Assembly (NCBI GenBank): GCA_973895155.1
Contig: OZ316898.1
Span: 16,740,001-16,804,000, forward strand
Reading direction: 5' to 3'
Length of the DNA stretch: 64,000 nt
DNA from: Marsupella aquatica
Taxonomy: Eukaryota; Marchantiophyta
The notes beneath the pieces are model-generated. The model worked only from the letters and a program-made list of their open reading frames with translations. It ran no database searches and was not told the DNA's origin. The translations under genes were made by a program, and so were the position numbers. Shown one piece after another: positions 49,401-61,600 of the stretch; the first letter of the stretch is position 1; every line of letters begins with the position of its first letter.

Positions 49401-52400
49401 ACGTACCTCAGTGCTTCGACAGTTTTTCCAGCTTCAGCAAGCATTGATGCATAAATAAGTTTGTACGGTTGAAAGGAAACCAAGATAAACTGAGGATTTC
49501 CCAACACTTTTGAATACTCATAGACCTCTGTTCGCTGTAAGAAACAATCAAAACAAGACAAAACCATCGTTAACTCCTGCTATGACAAGGTGAGATGTAC
49601 ACGTGCAAATATTCAATCTTAATGTGATCGGGAGCCATATAATTGAAAACAAAAGGCCACCTGGCTGGACACTAAAAGACATCTTTGCAGGCTCAGCCCT
49701 CTGTATCCAATGTAGCAAACTACGAACAACATGTCTTAGCTTACAACAAATACGAAACAATGTACCAGGTACACGTGCAGAAACAAGCAAAAAGATTCAG
49801 GCACACTGCCGGCACTCAACGCTGATGATCCCTAAACCCGTCATATCCTCCATTCCTCATAAATCAGAGCAGAGGTTAGATATCACTAAGAAAGTGGTGA
49901 ATGCTTCTAGAAACATTGATTTCATGGTAAAAATTATGATTTAAATGTGACCACTTGCCTGGATAGCCTCTGGGCTGGCGTAAGTGCGAGGATTCTTCCA
50001 GTGATCTGCTCCGATAAGACAGAGTCTAGCATTGCTGCTAAAGGACTCAAAATTTGCATCTGCAACTAGATAGCAAATGTGGGCCGCTGCGACCTGTTTC
50101 ACAACAGAACAACACCAATCAGATAGTTGTGACATGACTGTCACCGCAAGTGGAAGAGGGAACAATGTGATCATTTTTGGTCTTAACGTACAAGCCTTCC
50201 ACCATCTTACCATTCTCAGTGATACTGATAGCAACCGTTGCATGAGCAATTAAATTGAGGCGTCACATCGCATTTGTATTCCAAATAAATCAGATTGCTA
50301 CATTTATTGAAATCTTCAATAATTCATATTCCTCAATAATTGCTGAAACATATGAACAAAATTGACACTGAAAAAAAATAGTTATCCTTAATATAATGCT
50401 AACCGATTCTTTTTTTAAATCTCAAGAACAGACCTCTCCTTTCACTTTCCAGAGACAATCGCCAAGATGTGAGATCACACGATCATCCCCAGTGGTACGG
50501 TTCGCTGCCATAATTGAGAGGTTCTCTTGCCATTCCTCCAACATACTTCCTAAGCCACCCTGGTCATTCCCCACAAACCGTCAGAACATTCAATCCAGAA
50601 TTGCTAGATGTTAAAGAAGTTGCTAAGGTCAAAACTCACCTGTTGATATGCAAGTACTTTAGCAACCTACCTCAGTTGGGTTCCCTGATGAAGAGGGTAC
50701 TTGAATGGGCTGGTTGCCTTGGATACTCAAAGTATTGTCTTCTCTGAACACTTCAGCAGGCTGCCCGGCAAGCAGGAGACTCAGAGTCCTGAGTGGGGAT
50801 CCAGGCAAGAATTGCCGCTGGGCCATTGCTGCAACCGTATCTGCGTAATACTGCACAACAGGATTAAACCAAGTTAGAAAATAGTAATCGTTCAAAACAC
50901 TAGCACTCAGCTCCATACAAAACCGTGGTTGTGCTGGGATATGATCCAGCAACATTACACATATTCACCGTCAAGCACCACCTGTTTAAATTACTCAAAA
51001 ACCAGACAACCCAACTTCAGGAGGCAGGGGCACAGACTCGAGAAAGCTGAAACCACTTGCACGCTATGAGTTCCTTATTCATCTCTAAATACTACGTCTC
51101 CCAATGCAATTACGAGCTGATTAAATTTTCGAAAATATGTAAGCTCCACATTCGGCGATGAGCATATGCAGGTCAAGAAGAAACTCCTGGAAAACCAAGA
51201 ATTCACTCTATCAATCAAGCTTTTAGTGATTTGAACTCACTTTCTCACCAAGTTGACGAGCAAGAACAAGGGCTGGTCCCCATAGCTGACCTTGCTGTGC
51301 ATTCTTGAGTGCCTCCTTCCGCTTTCCCGCAACAAGTAACCTTTTTGTCTCAGACGCAGTTAGCTGCAGGCACATATTACGCGAACAAACTGAAACTATT
51401 AAGAAACACAGAGTAAACCAAGAGTTTATGTGTCAAGTATTATGTTACTAGCTGGAGCTCAGAACTCGGGACAACGACCATCTCTGTGCCATATCCTCAT
51501 ATACTTCAGTGTTAGACAACCACAGGATTAAGGAAAATGAAAATGAAAATGAAAATGAAACATGCAAAAGACAAAAGACAAAAGACAAAACACTCTCTTT
51601 CGAACTCTCTTGCCTGCAACTGATGCTCAGATGGCATTGGTTGTAAGCAGACAGTAGCACTGAACGAACCCATCGTCCATGAGCTCTGATCCCCTCCTGA
51701 AGTTAAAAGCTTTGCAAGCGCCGCGTCGGCACCGTCCTCTTCCTGCCAGGTACAAACAAAATGTTTGCCATTAACGGTCAGCAGTGCAAAAGGGATATCA
51801 CTACGCACAATAATGAATGGGAACAACAAACTCGTACCTGCGATGATCGGAAACACATTTAGCTTAACTTGAAGTCCTCAGATCCCAAATGGACCAAGAT
51901 ACAGAAGTAAGAATAACAAGGATGCCAGAAGCGTAAAGGGAATAAAAGCTTTCAGGCGACAGTCCCAGAATAAGGAACGGTATGGAGTTCAACTTAGGGC
52001 TCGGCTCATGTCACGACTCAATCTAATTCAGAACGTGTCCACAACATTGATCCATGGACTGTTCATTACAAACAAGGAAATGCGGGAAATATTTCAACCT
52101 TACTAAGACCCTCGCACATTCTACTAAAAATTCTTTTTCTTGTGTCTAGGGAAATTCTTTTCAAGTTTTTACACAGAAACATCAGCTAACAATTTCAGTC
52201 TAGCATGTATATAAACCTAAGTTGAACGCTTGGCGGGACGCATGGCGTGCCACTCAATTGTAGGTTGACATAGATCTTCGAGTAAACTTGGCTACCATCT
52301 GTTAAACAATGAATGACTCTGGCATTGTCAGCATCGATAACGTTTCAATCCAGACAACAAAGACCTTTGATAGTTTATACCTGTGACGTGATTCCAGTAG

Positions 52401-55244
52401 ACCCAGCTTGAGACCGCAGTTTTCCATAGTGCTTGCAGGCGAGCTTCAGGAGCCCCCAAAGCATAGGAAGTGAGCCTGAACTTGGTTCCTCGGACAGACA
52501 CTTAGCAGCTTGATCATCTAGCCACTTGTTCAACTCCTTATTAGAGACACTTCCTCCCACAAGTGGACCAGGGACAGTGGGACGGCTTAGTGCTCCGAAG
52601 TAAGAGCTCCCTGTCTCCCCTCGTCCATTATCAGAAGTTTGCGCAACTACTTTACTCAAGCTGTGGACCTGGATGGGTCCCGGAACAAATGCTTGTCCAC
52701 TTGCAAAAGACTGTACCATTGCCACAACAGCACCAACAAGGAGAAGTTCCATCAATAAGACACGTACGAAGACGTAAGCCTCAAACCTATTTGGAGCCCA
52801 GCACAGCTACATAACGAGGCTTATCAAAAAACGTCACTGCTTCACAAAAACGGGAAAAGGATCATCAATGAGGCATGACATACCTGGTTACCATCACTAG
52901 ACTGAAGGCTCAGAGGGTCCTTTAGCTTCATTACTACTAGCTTCCCCCCAAACGCAAAGGCTGTCAAAACTTGAGGTGGCCGACCAACAGAAGTCCTCAA
53001 CGCCTCGTCCACAGACTTTGGAGCTGTTTGGGCCACATACGGTGGGTGATAAGGAGCACCATACGAAGACCATGGCTGAGACTGAGGGGCGTAGGCAGGC
53101 ATCTGAGCAGGAGCGTACGAGTATTGATTCTCAGGTATCAAGTGCACTTGCTTGAGTGGGTCTACTTGCTGCACATTGTACCTTGTACTCCAGGGTTGCT
53201 GGCTTGATCCATTTGACAGCGGCTGTCCTGGCGGATAGTAAGAGGATGGGTTGTCAAACTGAGCTTGCACTCCTGCCCCTTGTCCTGGAATTTGCGCTGT
53301 AGTTGACCTTTGGACATCATTATTTAAAGGACCTGGCACACCATAGAGAGCCTGGGCGAACTGACCACCGGCATTGTACTGTTGATCCTGCCCAGCTGAC
53401 CATCCTGCACTGTACCCTTGGAAGAAATTATTCAAATCAGGTTGCTCATAGGACACAGACGGAAGCGAAGTAGATTTGGGCTCCTCTTCTACCACCTGAG
53501 AAAGTTGGCTGTATTGCTTCCATTCCTGCGCTTGGTGATCGTAGTACCAACCAGGATACTGATCATCCCAATCAGACTGGGACACACTACTTGCCGCTTC
53601 GCCTGTGAAATCTTGCCAAGCTGAATCTTTCTGTTGCCCAGCAGTTTCCACAGACTGGGGATTGTGAGCATTACTGGTTTGAACGGGACTACTCAGATCT
53701 CCTGTCCACTCGGTTACAGACGTGCCTGCTGTGGATTGACCTAAATGTAATTCATCTTTTAAGCCAATTTCATCTGATACACTCGCGGTTATGTCATGAC
53801 CTTGCCACTGAATGGCCTCATTCTCTCCACCGCGATCTTGAGGTTGGACCTGACCTGAGGGATAGTCCCACGAGCTTGATGTCCCTACACCGGCACCACT
53901 TTTAGTGCTTTCCATCCACTCACCAGTCAGGGTATTGTATAGCCATCCAGGGTATTCGGGGAGCTCCTGCCAGACGCCTTGATCAGTTTGGCCGAACTGT
54001 GTCTGTTCTGCTTGCTCTTCTGCTTGAAAATTATTCCATTGAGTGTGGTCCACCTTATCATATTGTACATGTTGCTGTTCATCCATACATTCAGTATTCT
54101 GCCGTTGATCCGGAGCAGATTGGAAACCTTGCACCTCCTGCTCTGGCCCCTGCGAATGTACACGTGGTGGATTTTCTCCGCTCTGCTGCACCTGCAATGG
54201 AGCTGGTGTTCCATAGTGCGTTGCTGACGACGGCGGAGGCACTTGTGTTGTCTGTGCTCCCCGCTCTTCATGCGGATGGGGCAGATCGAAGAAAGAAACG
54301 TCGTCATATTGCTGCTCCACAACATTAGATCCAACATTTGAAGTGGAGTGCTCGCCGAGATGGAAGAAGTAAGGTTCTGAGTTGGAAGCAACAGCATTGG
54401 CATCTTCAGAGTAAGATGAATCTGCTGTATATACTGAGAGGAAATCAGAAAAAGACCCAAAACCGCCTTGTGTCCCAAAGTTACTCCATTGCACCTCTTC
54501 GACTTTAGTAGTCTGGGCTTGAATTTTGGACACCTCTGATGGCTTTACTTCCCCTTGATCTTGAGGTAACGAATTCCTTTGTGTCTCCTCGACAACAGAT
54601 GCAACCTCAGCGGCCAAAACCGTGGAAAAAGAAAGCTCTCCGTAAAGTTCTGATTCAAGCTTAACATTTTCGTCGCCAGCAGACTCCAGTGGATTGAAAC
54701 TTGATGTTGCAGAATCTCCAGAAACTCTGAATTGAGCTACACTAGCTTCAACCGTATGTAGGCTTGAGGTGCTCGAGGCACCCACTGTCGAATCCCCACC
54801 ACAAACCCTATCCTCCGAATCATGCACTGCCTCAACTGCCTCTTCTGGCGAATGATGCAACCCCAGGTCATCACCATTACTCGATACGTGGGCGTCGTCA
54901 GCGCGACGAGATATAGATAGATCTTGCGTTTGTAAATCTAAGTTGGTGAATGCGTCTTCAAGATCCAAGCCTTCCTGAGAATTACCTGCCTGGGGCAGAG
55001 GGAACCCAACTTGCTCCTCGGGATGGACTTTGGATGGGCTAGTCCATGCGCCAGCAGCAGCCCCAGAGTTTACGAGTCCAACCTCGGGAGGATCCCCCAA
55101 GTTCACAAGCTCAGCTGCTGCATCCTGATGTTTCTGAAGAACAGCATCTTTCACAGGGAGATCAACTTCGTCTCCAAGTTTGTCAAAAAAGTCTGCATCT
55201 ACATCATCTCCCGCATGCAGCGGAGGATACGGTGCAGGAGACAT
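46422..55244 (-). CDS. SEC16: SEC16, COPII scaffold at ER exit sites
   Basis: Large peripheral ER protein that organises COPII coat assembly with SEC13/SEC31/SAR1 at ER exit sites. Thirteen phase-consistent exons (5'->3' on minus): 55244-52884, 52710-52381, 51742-51614, 51363-51241, 50850-50671, 50559-50434, 50093-49959, 49534-49407, 49146-49035, 48903-48598, 48033-47917, 47690-47407, 47250-46422, for 1719 residues. The N-terminus has the plant-type DADFFDKLGDE, then about 700 disordered acidic/Gln-rich residues with two PGW repeats (at 431 and 563) and a GGKLVVMK motif. The central conserved domain reads VPGPLVGGSVSNKELNKWLD, GQLWGPALVLARQLGEK, AQRQFLPGSPLRTL, HLGDCLWKVKGE, AAAHICYLVA, CLIGADHWKNPRTYASPEA, PYKLIYASMLAEAGK and LAPGKLVRGF. 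The C-terminal region has NKFYYDEKLKRWVEEG and RYVDTFNKG. Introns after exons ending at 51614 and 49959 use GC donors. Confidence 0.94.
51532..51590. repeat. adjacent GAAAAT and AAAAGAC microsatellites in a SEC16 intron
   Basis: About four GAAAAT units followed by three to four AAAAGAC units. They lie just inside the 5' end of the intron that starts with the GC donor at 51612-51613. Confidence 0.85.
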
Positions 55245-57000
55245 CGAAGCAGTTGCTGGCTTCCAGTGCTACAAGGTCGGCGGCATCCACATCGTCATCG
55301 ACAATCAAGTCCTCCTCGGACACAAAAGTGGCGAAAGATGTTTAGATAACACTCCCACACTTTTCTCATCCCTGTCCATCCAGTAATCCAATAATTCAAA
55401 GGTCAGACAGATCATCAAAACAGCAGGCCACCCGCTCAATGAACAAATGCAGGAAGTACAGAAGATATGCAATTAGGAACGGCTTTCATCCGCAGGGGAT
55501 CGCCGCCCGCTGGTAACTTCATTCATCGTCGGTCACCATCCACAGACTCGAAAGATCAGTCGATCAGTCTGAACAACTCAGCAAGAAGACCATCTTACGA
55601 GTTCCGACATCCGGACTATTACCTGTAACCAGAAGAGAGCCACCACCGAATGTCGGATCATCACAGCTCTCCGACTACGGATCCCGCAATCGTAACCAGC
55701 GACTCAATCAGTCAAATCACTCCACATCCCTGGTGCTGCAATCCCAGCTGCTGCAACTCCTCCTGAGGAACTTCCCAACCGCTGCATCGAGGGAGGACCT
55801 CCACTCCAGTCTCCCCGTTGACCTGTCTACAACTCAACACTCTCGCCCCGCCCTTTCCACCTCCTCCTCCAGCCCCCGCCGAAGATAGAGATCAAATCCC
55901 ATCCAAAAGAGCGCCCTAGCTTCCAAATTTGCGCATCATCGTCCAATCCAACGACCAACAGACCTGCTCCTCAAGATCTCACGAAATGGTATTGCGCCCC
56001 TGGCTCGCAACAGCCTCCGTTCTGCAGGCTCTCCTCTTTACATGCCACGTACGACTCACACCGCCATCGCCAACCTATCCACAGCCTACAGCAAGAAAGT
56101 ATGCCGCAACATCACTATAAACGCTGCTTTCCCTAATAATGGCGACGACTATAAGACAGGAGAAACTCTATCAGGTCGGGCGGGGTAGCACACTCCAAAT
56201 TCCCGCAATGGAAACTGTCGATAGTTTCGATCCGTCCAAGCCTTTCAAGATCCACTGGCAGACTTTATGCAACTTACAGACGATCCCTCAGCGAATAGAC
56301 CACAGAAAAACCTTTCACCAGATCGGGAACTCAATATACAGAGAAGGCGGTCATGGATCTAGAGATGAAGAAGAAGAAGAAGAAGAAGGGTGGGAAAACA
56401 ACGGAAGAAGAGCTCTGCCTGGGTCGGGCTATGGCAGACGTGGGATCGATTAACAACGACGACAACCACAACAAGCCCTTAGCACGATGCAGCCAGCCAC
56501 GACGCTGTCGCTCTGCGCTGGACCATTGCAGGCGAAAGAATGAAATGAATGGGTCGGAACACAAAATCTCTCAACAGCAACGGAGAGTTTGCGCAAGTCA
56601 CGTATTGTAAACCAAGCGCTTTCGGTCCTCCCTGTACACTTCCGCCTTCAGAATTCGCCGAATTCCGTAGTCTTGCAGAGATCTCCAAAAAGGCAGCTTG
56701 GAAGTATTGAGCCGTGGCCCTATCACCCCCCTGTCACTACTGTAGTAAACCACAGTACAGTAGTAACCGACCACTACACATTACCTACCTCGCCTCACAA
56801 TCAACTCCCCCTTATTACAGTACCTAAAAATGTCCAATGACAAAATCCAAACTAGACCGTTCGGACGAGGGCCCATTGCAAGCGTTTTAGCCGCAATTGG
56901 GTCCATATGTCGTTCAATCATCGTTCTTTATGCGTCAGCAAGCTGAGCTGCGGACGTCGTGAGGAGTAACTTACTGTACGACCATGGAGGGAGCCAACGC
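55245..57000 (-). promoter_or_regulatory. SEC16 5' leader and promoter region
   Basis: No supportable gene. C/T- and A/G-rich leader-like sequence with a (GAA) tract at 56367 and GTAC-containing palindromes near 56735-56770 (ACTACTGTAGT, CAGTACAGTAG). Short plus-strand frames here carry no motif. Confidence 0.4.
56367..56388. repeat. GAA microsatellite
   Basis: About seven GAA units. Confidence 0.9.
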
Positions 57001-57060
57001 AGTTTGTTTGCACTTCCTCAGTTCCTCGTGTAATGAGGTGCATGTGCTTTTGGAGGAACG

Positions 57061-57135
57061 CGTGGTAGTACTGTTCGGTTACCTACTTCAGGCCCAGTAG
57101 TGCAACCTTGAGTTCGAATCCTACTTGGGGTTTGA
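57061..57135 (+). repeat. tRNA-like (SINE-like) fragment
   Basis: CGTGGTAGTACTG resembles an A-box. CTACT/AGTAG could form an anticodon-like stem, and GAGTTCGAATCCTAC at about 57110 is a strong B-box match. The T-stem and acceptor stem do not pair, so an intact tRNA is excluded. Confidence 0.35.
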
Positions 57136-58258
57136 ACCAGCCTACTTTTTAAGTGCGGCCAAATTCCACCTCCCCAAATGTTCTCCACTTTTGGTTAATA
57201 TTGACTAGATTTTTTTAGCACCATTAGCCATTCTTCCACCAAATCATGGACCCCATTAGCAAGAATCTAACGGTCCTCCTTAAATCTAGGGATATCTAAC
57301 GATCATGGTTTAATTCAGTAAAATCTGATAGAGAATATTTTTAGAATGCCTTAGAAGAAAACATTCACCACACTGGCTAGAAATTAAAAAACCTTAAAAC
57401 ATATGCTGGTTTGAACACCACATTTGGCAGCATTTGGCGGGCTAGAGTTTAGCTGGTCCTTGTCACTATAGTTCACACTTGCGTAAATACCCATGCATAT
57501 GCAGGGAAGGGCTCCCCATACCTAGACTCCCATGCGCATCCCTACTTACAAAGATGTAATCCAAGTATCACATTATTTCTGTTACCATATAAATTTCTGC
57601 CATGGGTTCTTCACCCTAGAAAGTAAATCATGCGCGATAGAGTTCAATCGTAAATTATATTAACATATACATTTAGCTATGGTAGCTAAATAAACAAGGT
57701 CTGATCAAAAAAATCTTCAGTCACATGAAGACTAAACTAAATTGGTGTATCAACAATTTCCAGTGTCCATTTCGCTACACTGTTCACCCTATTATATCTT
57801 ATCTCAGAATTAGTGTTTGACCCTAATTAATGTTGGTAACCCTAATTGAGAGTGAGGCTGGGGTAAATAGAAAATAACACTAATTGTGGTGAGACTTTTA
57901 GCTAAGGTTATTTTAGCTTGGAATCACACCAACAAGAGCAATTCACATTTGTGTAGTATTTGTGCTGCCATTGTTTGGCAAGTAGTATAGCCCTACTTAG
58001 GCTTTGGTCCCTAAGTGTAAGTTTCTTTGTAGTGATCCAGGGTGCATAAAACAGGCTTTGGTCCCTGGCTGCCATAAGGGAAGGAACAATTATGTCTTTG
58101 TATTTGTGCATTGGAACACTCCAATTGCTGGAATGAAGCATTCATCTTTGAAATGTGGCTCCCTTGATAGTTTCAACTGATTTTTCTTGGGGGCTAAATA
58201 ACTCTCCAAATAATGTCATCCACAACCTGAACCAATATTACCCTTACTCTCCAAATAG

Positions 58259-58585
58259 CTAATCAAAGACAATTGGGTAGTTGGGATTCGGGAAGCTATC
58301 AAGAACACTGTGCAACCACTGTAGGACCTGACTAGGGGCACGCTTTGGCTGGAGTAAGGCAACGATCCTTGGGGAAATGCCTAACGCTACCAAGATGAGG
58401 CACAAGGGGACTTTAGCAGCTGCCACTCCAGCCAAGCGGACAAGGTCCGAGAAGCCAGCTAGAAATCCCAACTGCAAATGTAGACTCAGGTATTGAAACC
58501 ATACTAATTTGGGATAGCCGTAAGAAACAATAGACAGGTTGAGCAGACCATAGACCGCCAGATTTACAACTAGTTTGCGAGGATG
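58259..58585 (-). other. unassigned hydrophobic open stretch of about 104 codons
   Basis: Minus-strand frame open from a TGA near 58588 to TAG at 58259, including VVNLAVYGLLNLSIV and LAGVAAAKVPLCLILVALG. It has no ATG start and no recognised family. It may be the antisense of a decayed plus-strand transposon frame, or a fossil exon. Confidence 0.2.
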
Positions 58586-58812
58586 AAGAAGAGGTCTTCA
58601 CCATTCTACAGGATAACAAGCCTCTGGTTACGTGGAGGATACCGGCTTGGAGAGATTCGTCAAGTTGCCATGGAGGTTGGTTGACTATATGGAGGCATTC
58701 CCATTACTTGCAACGGTTTTAGGTCACGGACCCCCTAAACTGTAATAAAAATGTATTATTCAACCCCTATAAAATTGGATTTAAAAAACTTTATTGTTCT
58801 TATGAGAAAACA

Positions 58813-59027
58813 CTTAAACCACACCTGCCACTATAAAAGCCTCATTCCATGTCTCACTACTCACCATAAAAGGTGGAACACTAGCACGTTTTGTGGAGTA
58901 CTTGCCAAAAAAAGGTTTTGCAGTCAACACCTTTTGTGGAGCTCAAAGCCCATTTCTGAACTTCTATTCCTTAGAATGAGAGCTACGGGTTACCCGTAGC
59001 CCTTTATAGGGGCAGGTGTGGTTTAAG
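58813..59027. mobile_element. candidate MITE with about 25-bp terminal inverted repeats
   Basis: CTTAAACCACACCTGCCACT (58813) is mirrored by AGGGGCAGGTGTGGTTTAAG (59008-59027). The arms extend through CTATAAA / TTTATAG with one mismatch in about 25 bp, 215 bp overall. A perfect 7-bp-stem hairpin, CTACGGGTTACCCGTAG, lies at 58983-58999. No coding capacity. A target-site duplication is not obvious. The TATAAA within the left arm could also mark an LTR promoter. Confidence 0.45.
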
Positions 59028-60199
59028 TCTTCCCTTAGAACCAATAAAGCAACCCTATCCTTTGTTGCACGTTGTTGTGCCAAAACATTTTGGCCCAAGA
59101 ATGTCCCTTTATAGTGACTAATGGGCGAGCCATCGTTGGCCAATCACGACTATGCTGACTCGGACAGGTTGTTTGGTTGGATAGAATGGGGCTTGGTGAC
59201 TGGTGACTCATTGTCATCAGGCTTGGTGTTTGGGTTGAGCCTGGCTAGTGGCAACTGGCCAGGCAAGAAATGTGTTTCCAAAAACTACTTAAGGCATTGG
59301 TTGCGGCTCATTTTGGGGTTCTAGAGGCTTAGAGGCGTAATCAGTTTGGATTTGTGATGGCTTTGGTTGTGAGCATTGGATCATCGAGCATCAAGTCTCG
59401 TTGGTCCAGGTTCGAGTTTTGTGAAATGCTAGGGTGTGACTAGTTGAGTAGCTAGTCAATTTTGGGGATTGAGAGCTTAAGGAGGACAGTTTTTCCATCG
59501 TTTCCGATCTATGAGCCACTAGAAGGGTTAAGCTTGACAACTTAGAGGTAGTGGCCAGTCGTAGGGTCAACGACCAGGCTCTTGCAAGTAAGCCTACTCA
59601 AGGGCATCCATTGTAACCATTGTGAGAAAACTAAAAATAAAGGAGTGAGAGAGTGTGCTCCAAAAAGTGTTCGTCATGTGTTCTGATCACAGCCAGAAGC
59701 GTGTAGTTTACCCAAGGAGCCCCTTACTTCGTGTCCTCATGACAATGTGATGTGCCATTTTTGTGGAGTGAAACCCTCGAGTTGGCGGTGGGAAAAGAAA
59801 CAAGGGTGGAGCAAAGGAAACCCTTCCTAATAATCAGTTCAGACCATTTTTTGGACCATCTACAAAGAACGGGTTCTTCAAGAATCAGTGTACCAACCCT
59901 CACCTGGCCAATTAATTGATTTCTATCGTGTGACTTTGCACTATACATTGCCGAGAGAAGAGATTGGCGAGGCACAAGTATTCTTACTGAGAAGGTAGAC
60001 ACAAGCCGAGATTACAATGACTAATGCAGTTGAAGAAGGCATTAAGAAAGGAAAAGCAAAGTATTGGTGAAGGGGCGGTGTCAAGACTAGGGTACCACCT
60101 ACAACTACTATGCCGGTATGTTCGGAGTTAGTCCTTTGCACCGTGTTTCCCCTTCAAGAGAGCATGCCGATAACAGCACCGTAGAAGAGACAAGTCCTA

Positions 60200-61600
60200 C
60201 CCTAAATGTGTTTATGCAGATGCGGCACTGATGCCGAGATTCGTGGAGGTAGAAGAAGAAGAAGAAGAAGAAGAAGAAGAGCCTTTGTAAGTCAAAAGGC
60301 GAGTCAGGAAACCTGTTTTGCATGAACAACAATTACTACCAGCAAGAGAGGATGAGGTAGTGACTTTGGATGTTGTGAGAAATTCGTTGTGGCGGCCTAC
60401 TTGGAATAATCCATACGCCGACATCAGCCTAGTGGAGAGGAAGATGACTATAGAAGAGAAGAAGATGTGACGAGCTGATGGACTCGGAATCGAAAGATGG
60501 AAGCCAAAGCCGAGATTTGCCGGCACCCAGGGTCTCCAGTTTAGCACATGCAGGAGAGCTTGAGGTATGAAATTTGCATGCAACACCAAGGCAGTACTCA
60601 GAAGATGAGATTGAGGGTTTTGCTGGGAGTGTAGACATTGCACTAGGTCGGGTTAATGTAGAGGATTACGATGACAAGTACATTGACCATGGGAAGAGGC
60701 CACTGCCAGGTGTACTACTTTGGGGGGATTCCAAAGGAGATTTCCATTGGTTTATTATGGAAATCTGAAGATCAGCCCAAAGTCTCCCCCACCTGATGTA
60801 GCACCTCAGGAGTTTGACAAGATGAAGGATGCCGAGGTGGATCTGCATGAGAAACTTAGGGAGCTGGAGGCCAGGAATTAGGAGCAAGAGAAAAATTTAC
60901 GGGGAGGGGAATGGTTGGAAGAAATCAGGGGCTCAGTGAGAAGTAGGCCAAGCCACTTACAGACTTTGATCGGCTTAGGGAGGAAGCATGGGAAGGGATG
61001 CCAACAAGGTCTCCTCTAGGGGATCCAGCTATGCAAGGAACACAAGGGAGTATGGAGAGATGTGCGGACTCCTAGTCTTGGGGATTTTGGGCAATGAGTT
61101 GGAGTCAGGGACTTTCCTCATAGTGAAGATAGCAGACCAACCCCATTAGAGGAAGCAATGACTTTGGAGCAGCATAAGAAGGAGGAAGTAATTGATCGGC
61201 TAAGGAAGATGGAAGCCAAAGCTGCTCAAGCAAATAAAAACCACCATGCTCAGGATGAGCAGCTAATCACACAACAGGAGTTAAGCATAGCCACTCAGCA
61301 AGTCAACACTTGCAAGGAGGACAACCAACGGATCAAGGAGAAGCTGACTAAAGTCCAGGTGCAATTAGCTGATGCCAAGAAGAACCTTCAGGATCGGGAC
61401 CAATGACTTGCGAAGCTCAAGGGTTCAAACCAGAATCAGCTGAACACTTCAACCAAGCCTTGGCTGATGCCAAGTGGAAACAGGATACTCTGCTCGATCG
61501 CCTGGTAAGGGGAGACCAACTGCACTTACATCAGACCCAACCCAAAGAACCCGAGCTAAATAACACACCAGAAAGACCCCCAACACAGCTGGGTTCATAA
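60200..61600 (+). pseudogene. decayed coiled-coil ORF, possibly a retroelement gag-like gene
   Basis: Protein-like pieces run through all three plus frames: a Glu run encoded by a GAA tract (60251), NNPYADISLVERKMTIEEKK, an acidic frame at 60574-60768, then EEAMTLEQHKKEEVIDRLRK with an 82-codon coiled coil (61158-61406) ending at TGA. Past this TGA the same frame continues LAKLKGSNQNQLNT, consistent with a CGA-to-TGA change. A frameshift then leads to a frame ending at 61598-61600. No zinc knuckle, protease or RT motif is seen, so the retroelement label is only a guess. Confidence 0.35.
60251..60280. repeat. GAA/AGA microsatellite
   Basis: Ten consecutive AGA triplets within the decayed frame, encoding Glu repeats on +. 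Confidence 0.92.

Noticed and set aside
52842-52883. C-terminal extension of the long SEC16 ORF (VCHASLMILFPFL)
   Set aside because: It lies after a canonical donor (CCAG|GTATGT) and the next exon at 52710 continues the conserved SEC16 sequence in phase, so it is intron read-through.
57061-57135. Functional tRNA gene
   Set aside because: The B-box is good but T-arm and acceptor stems do not pair.
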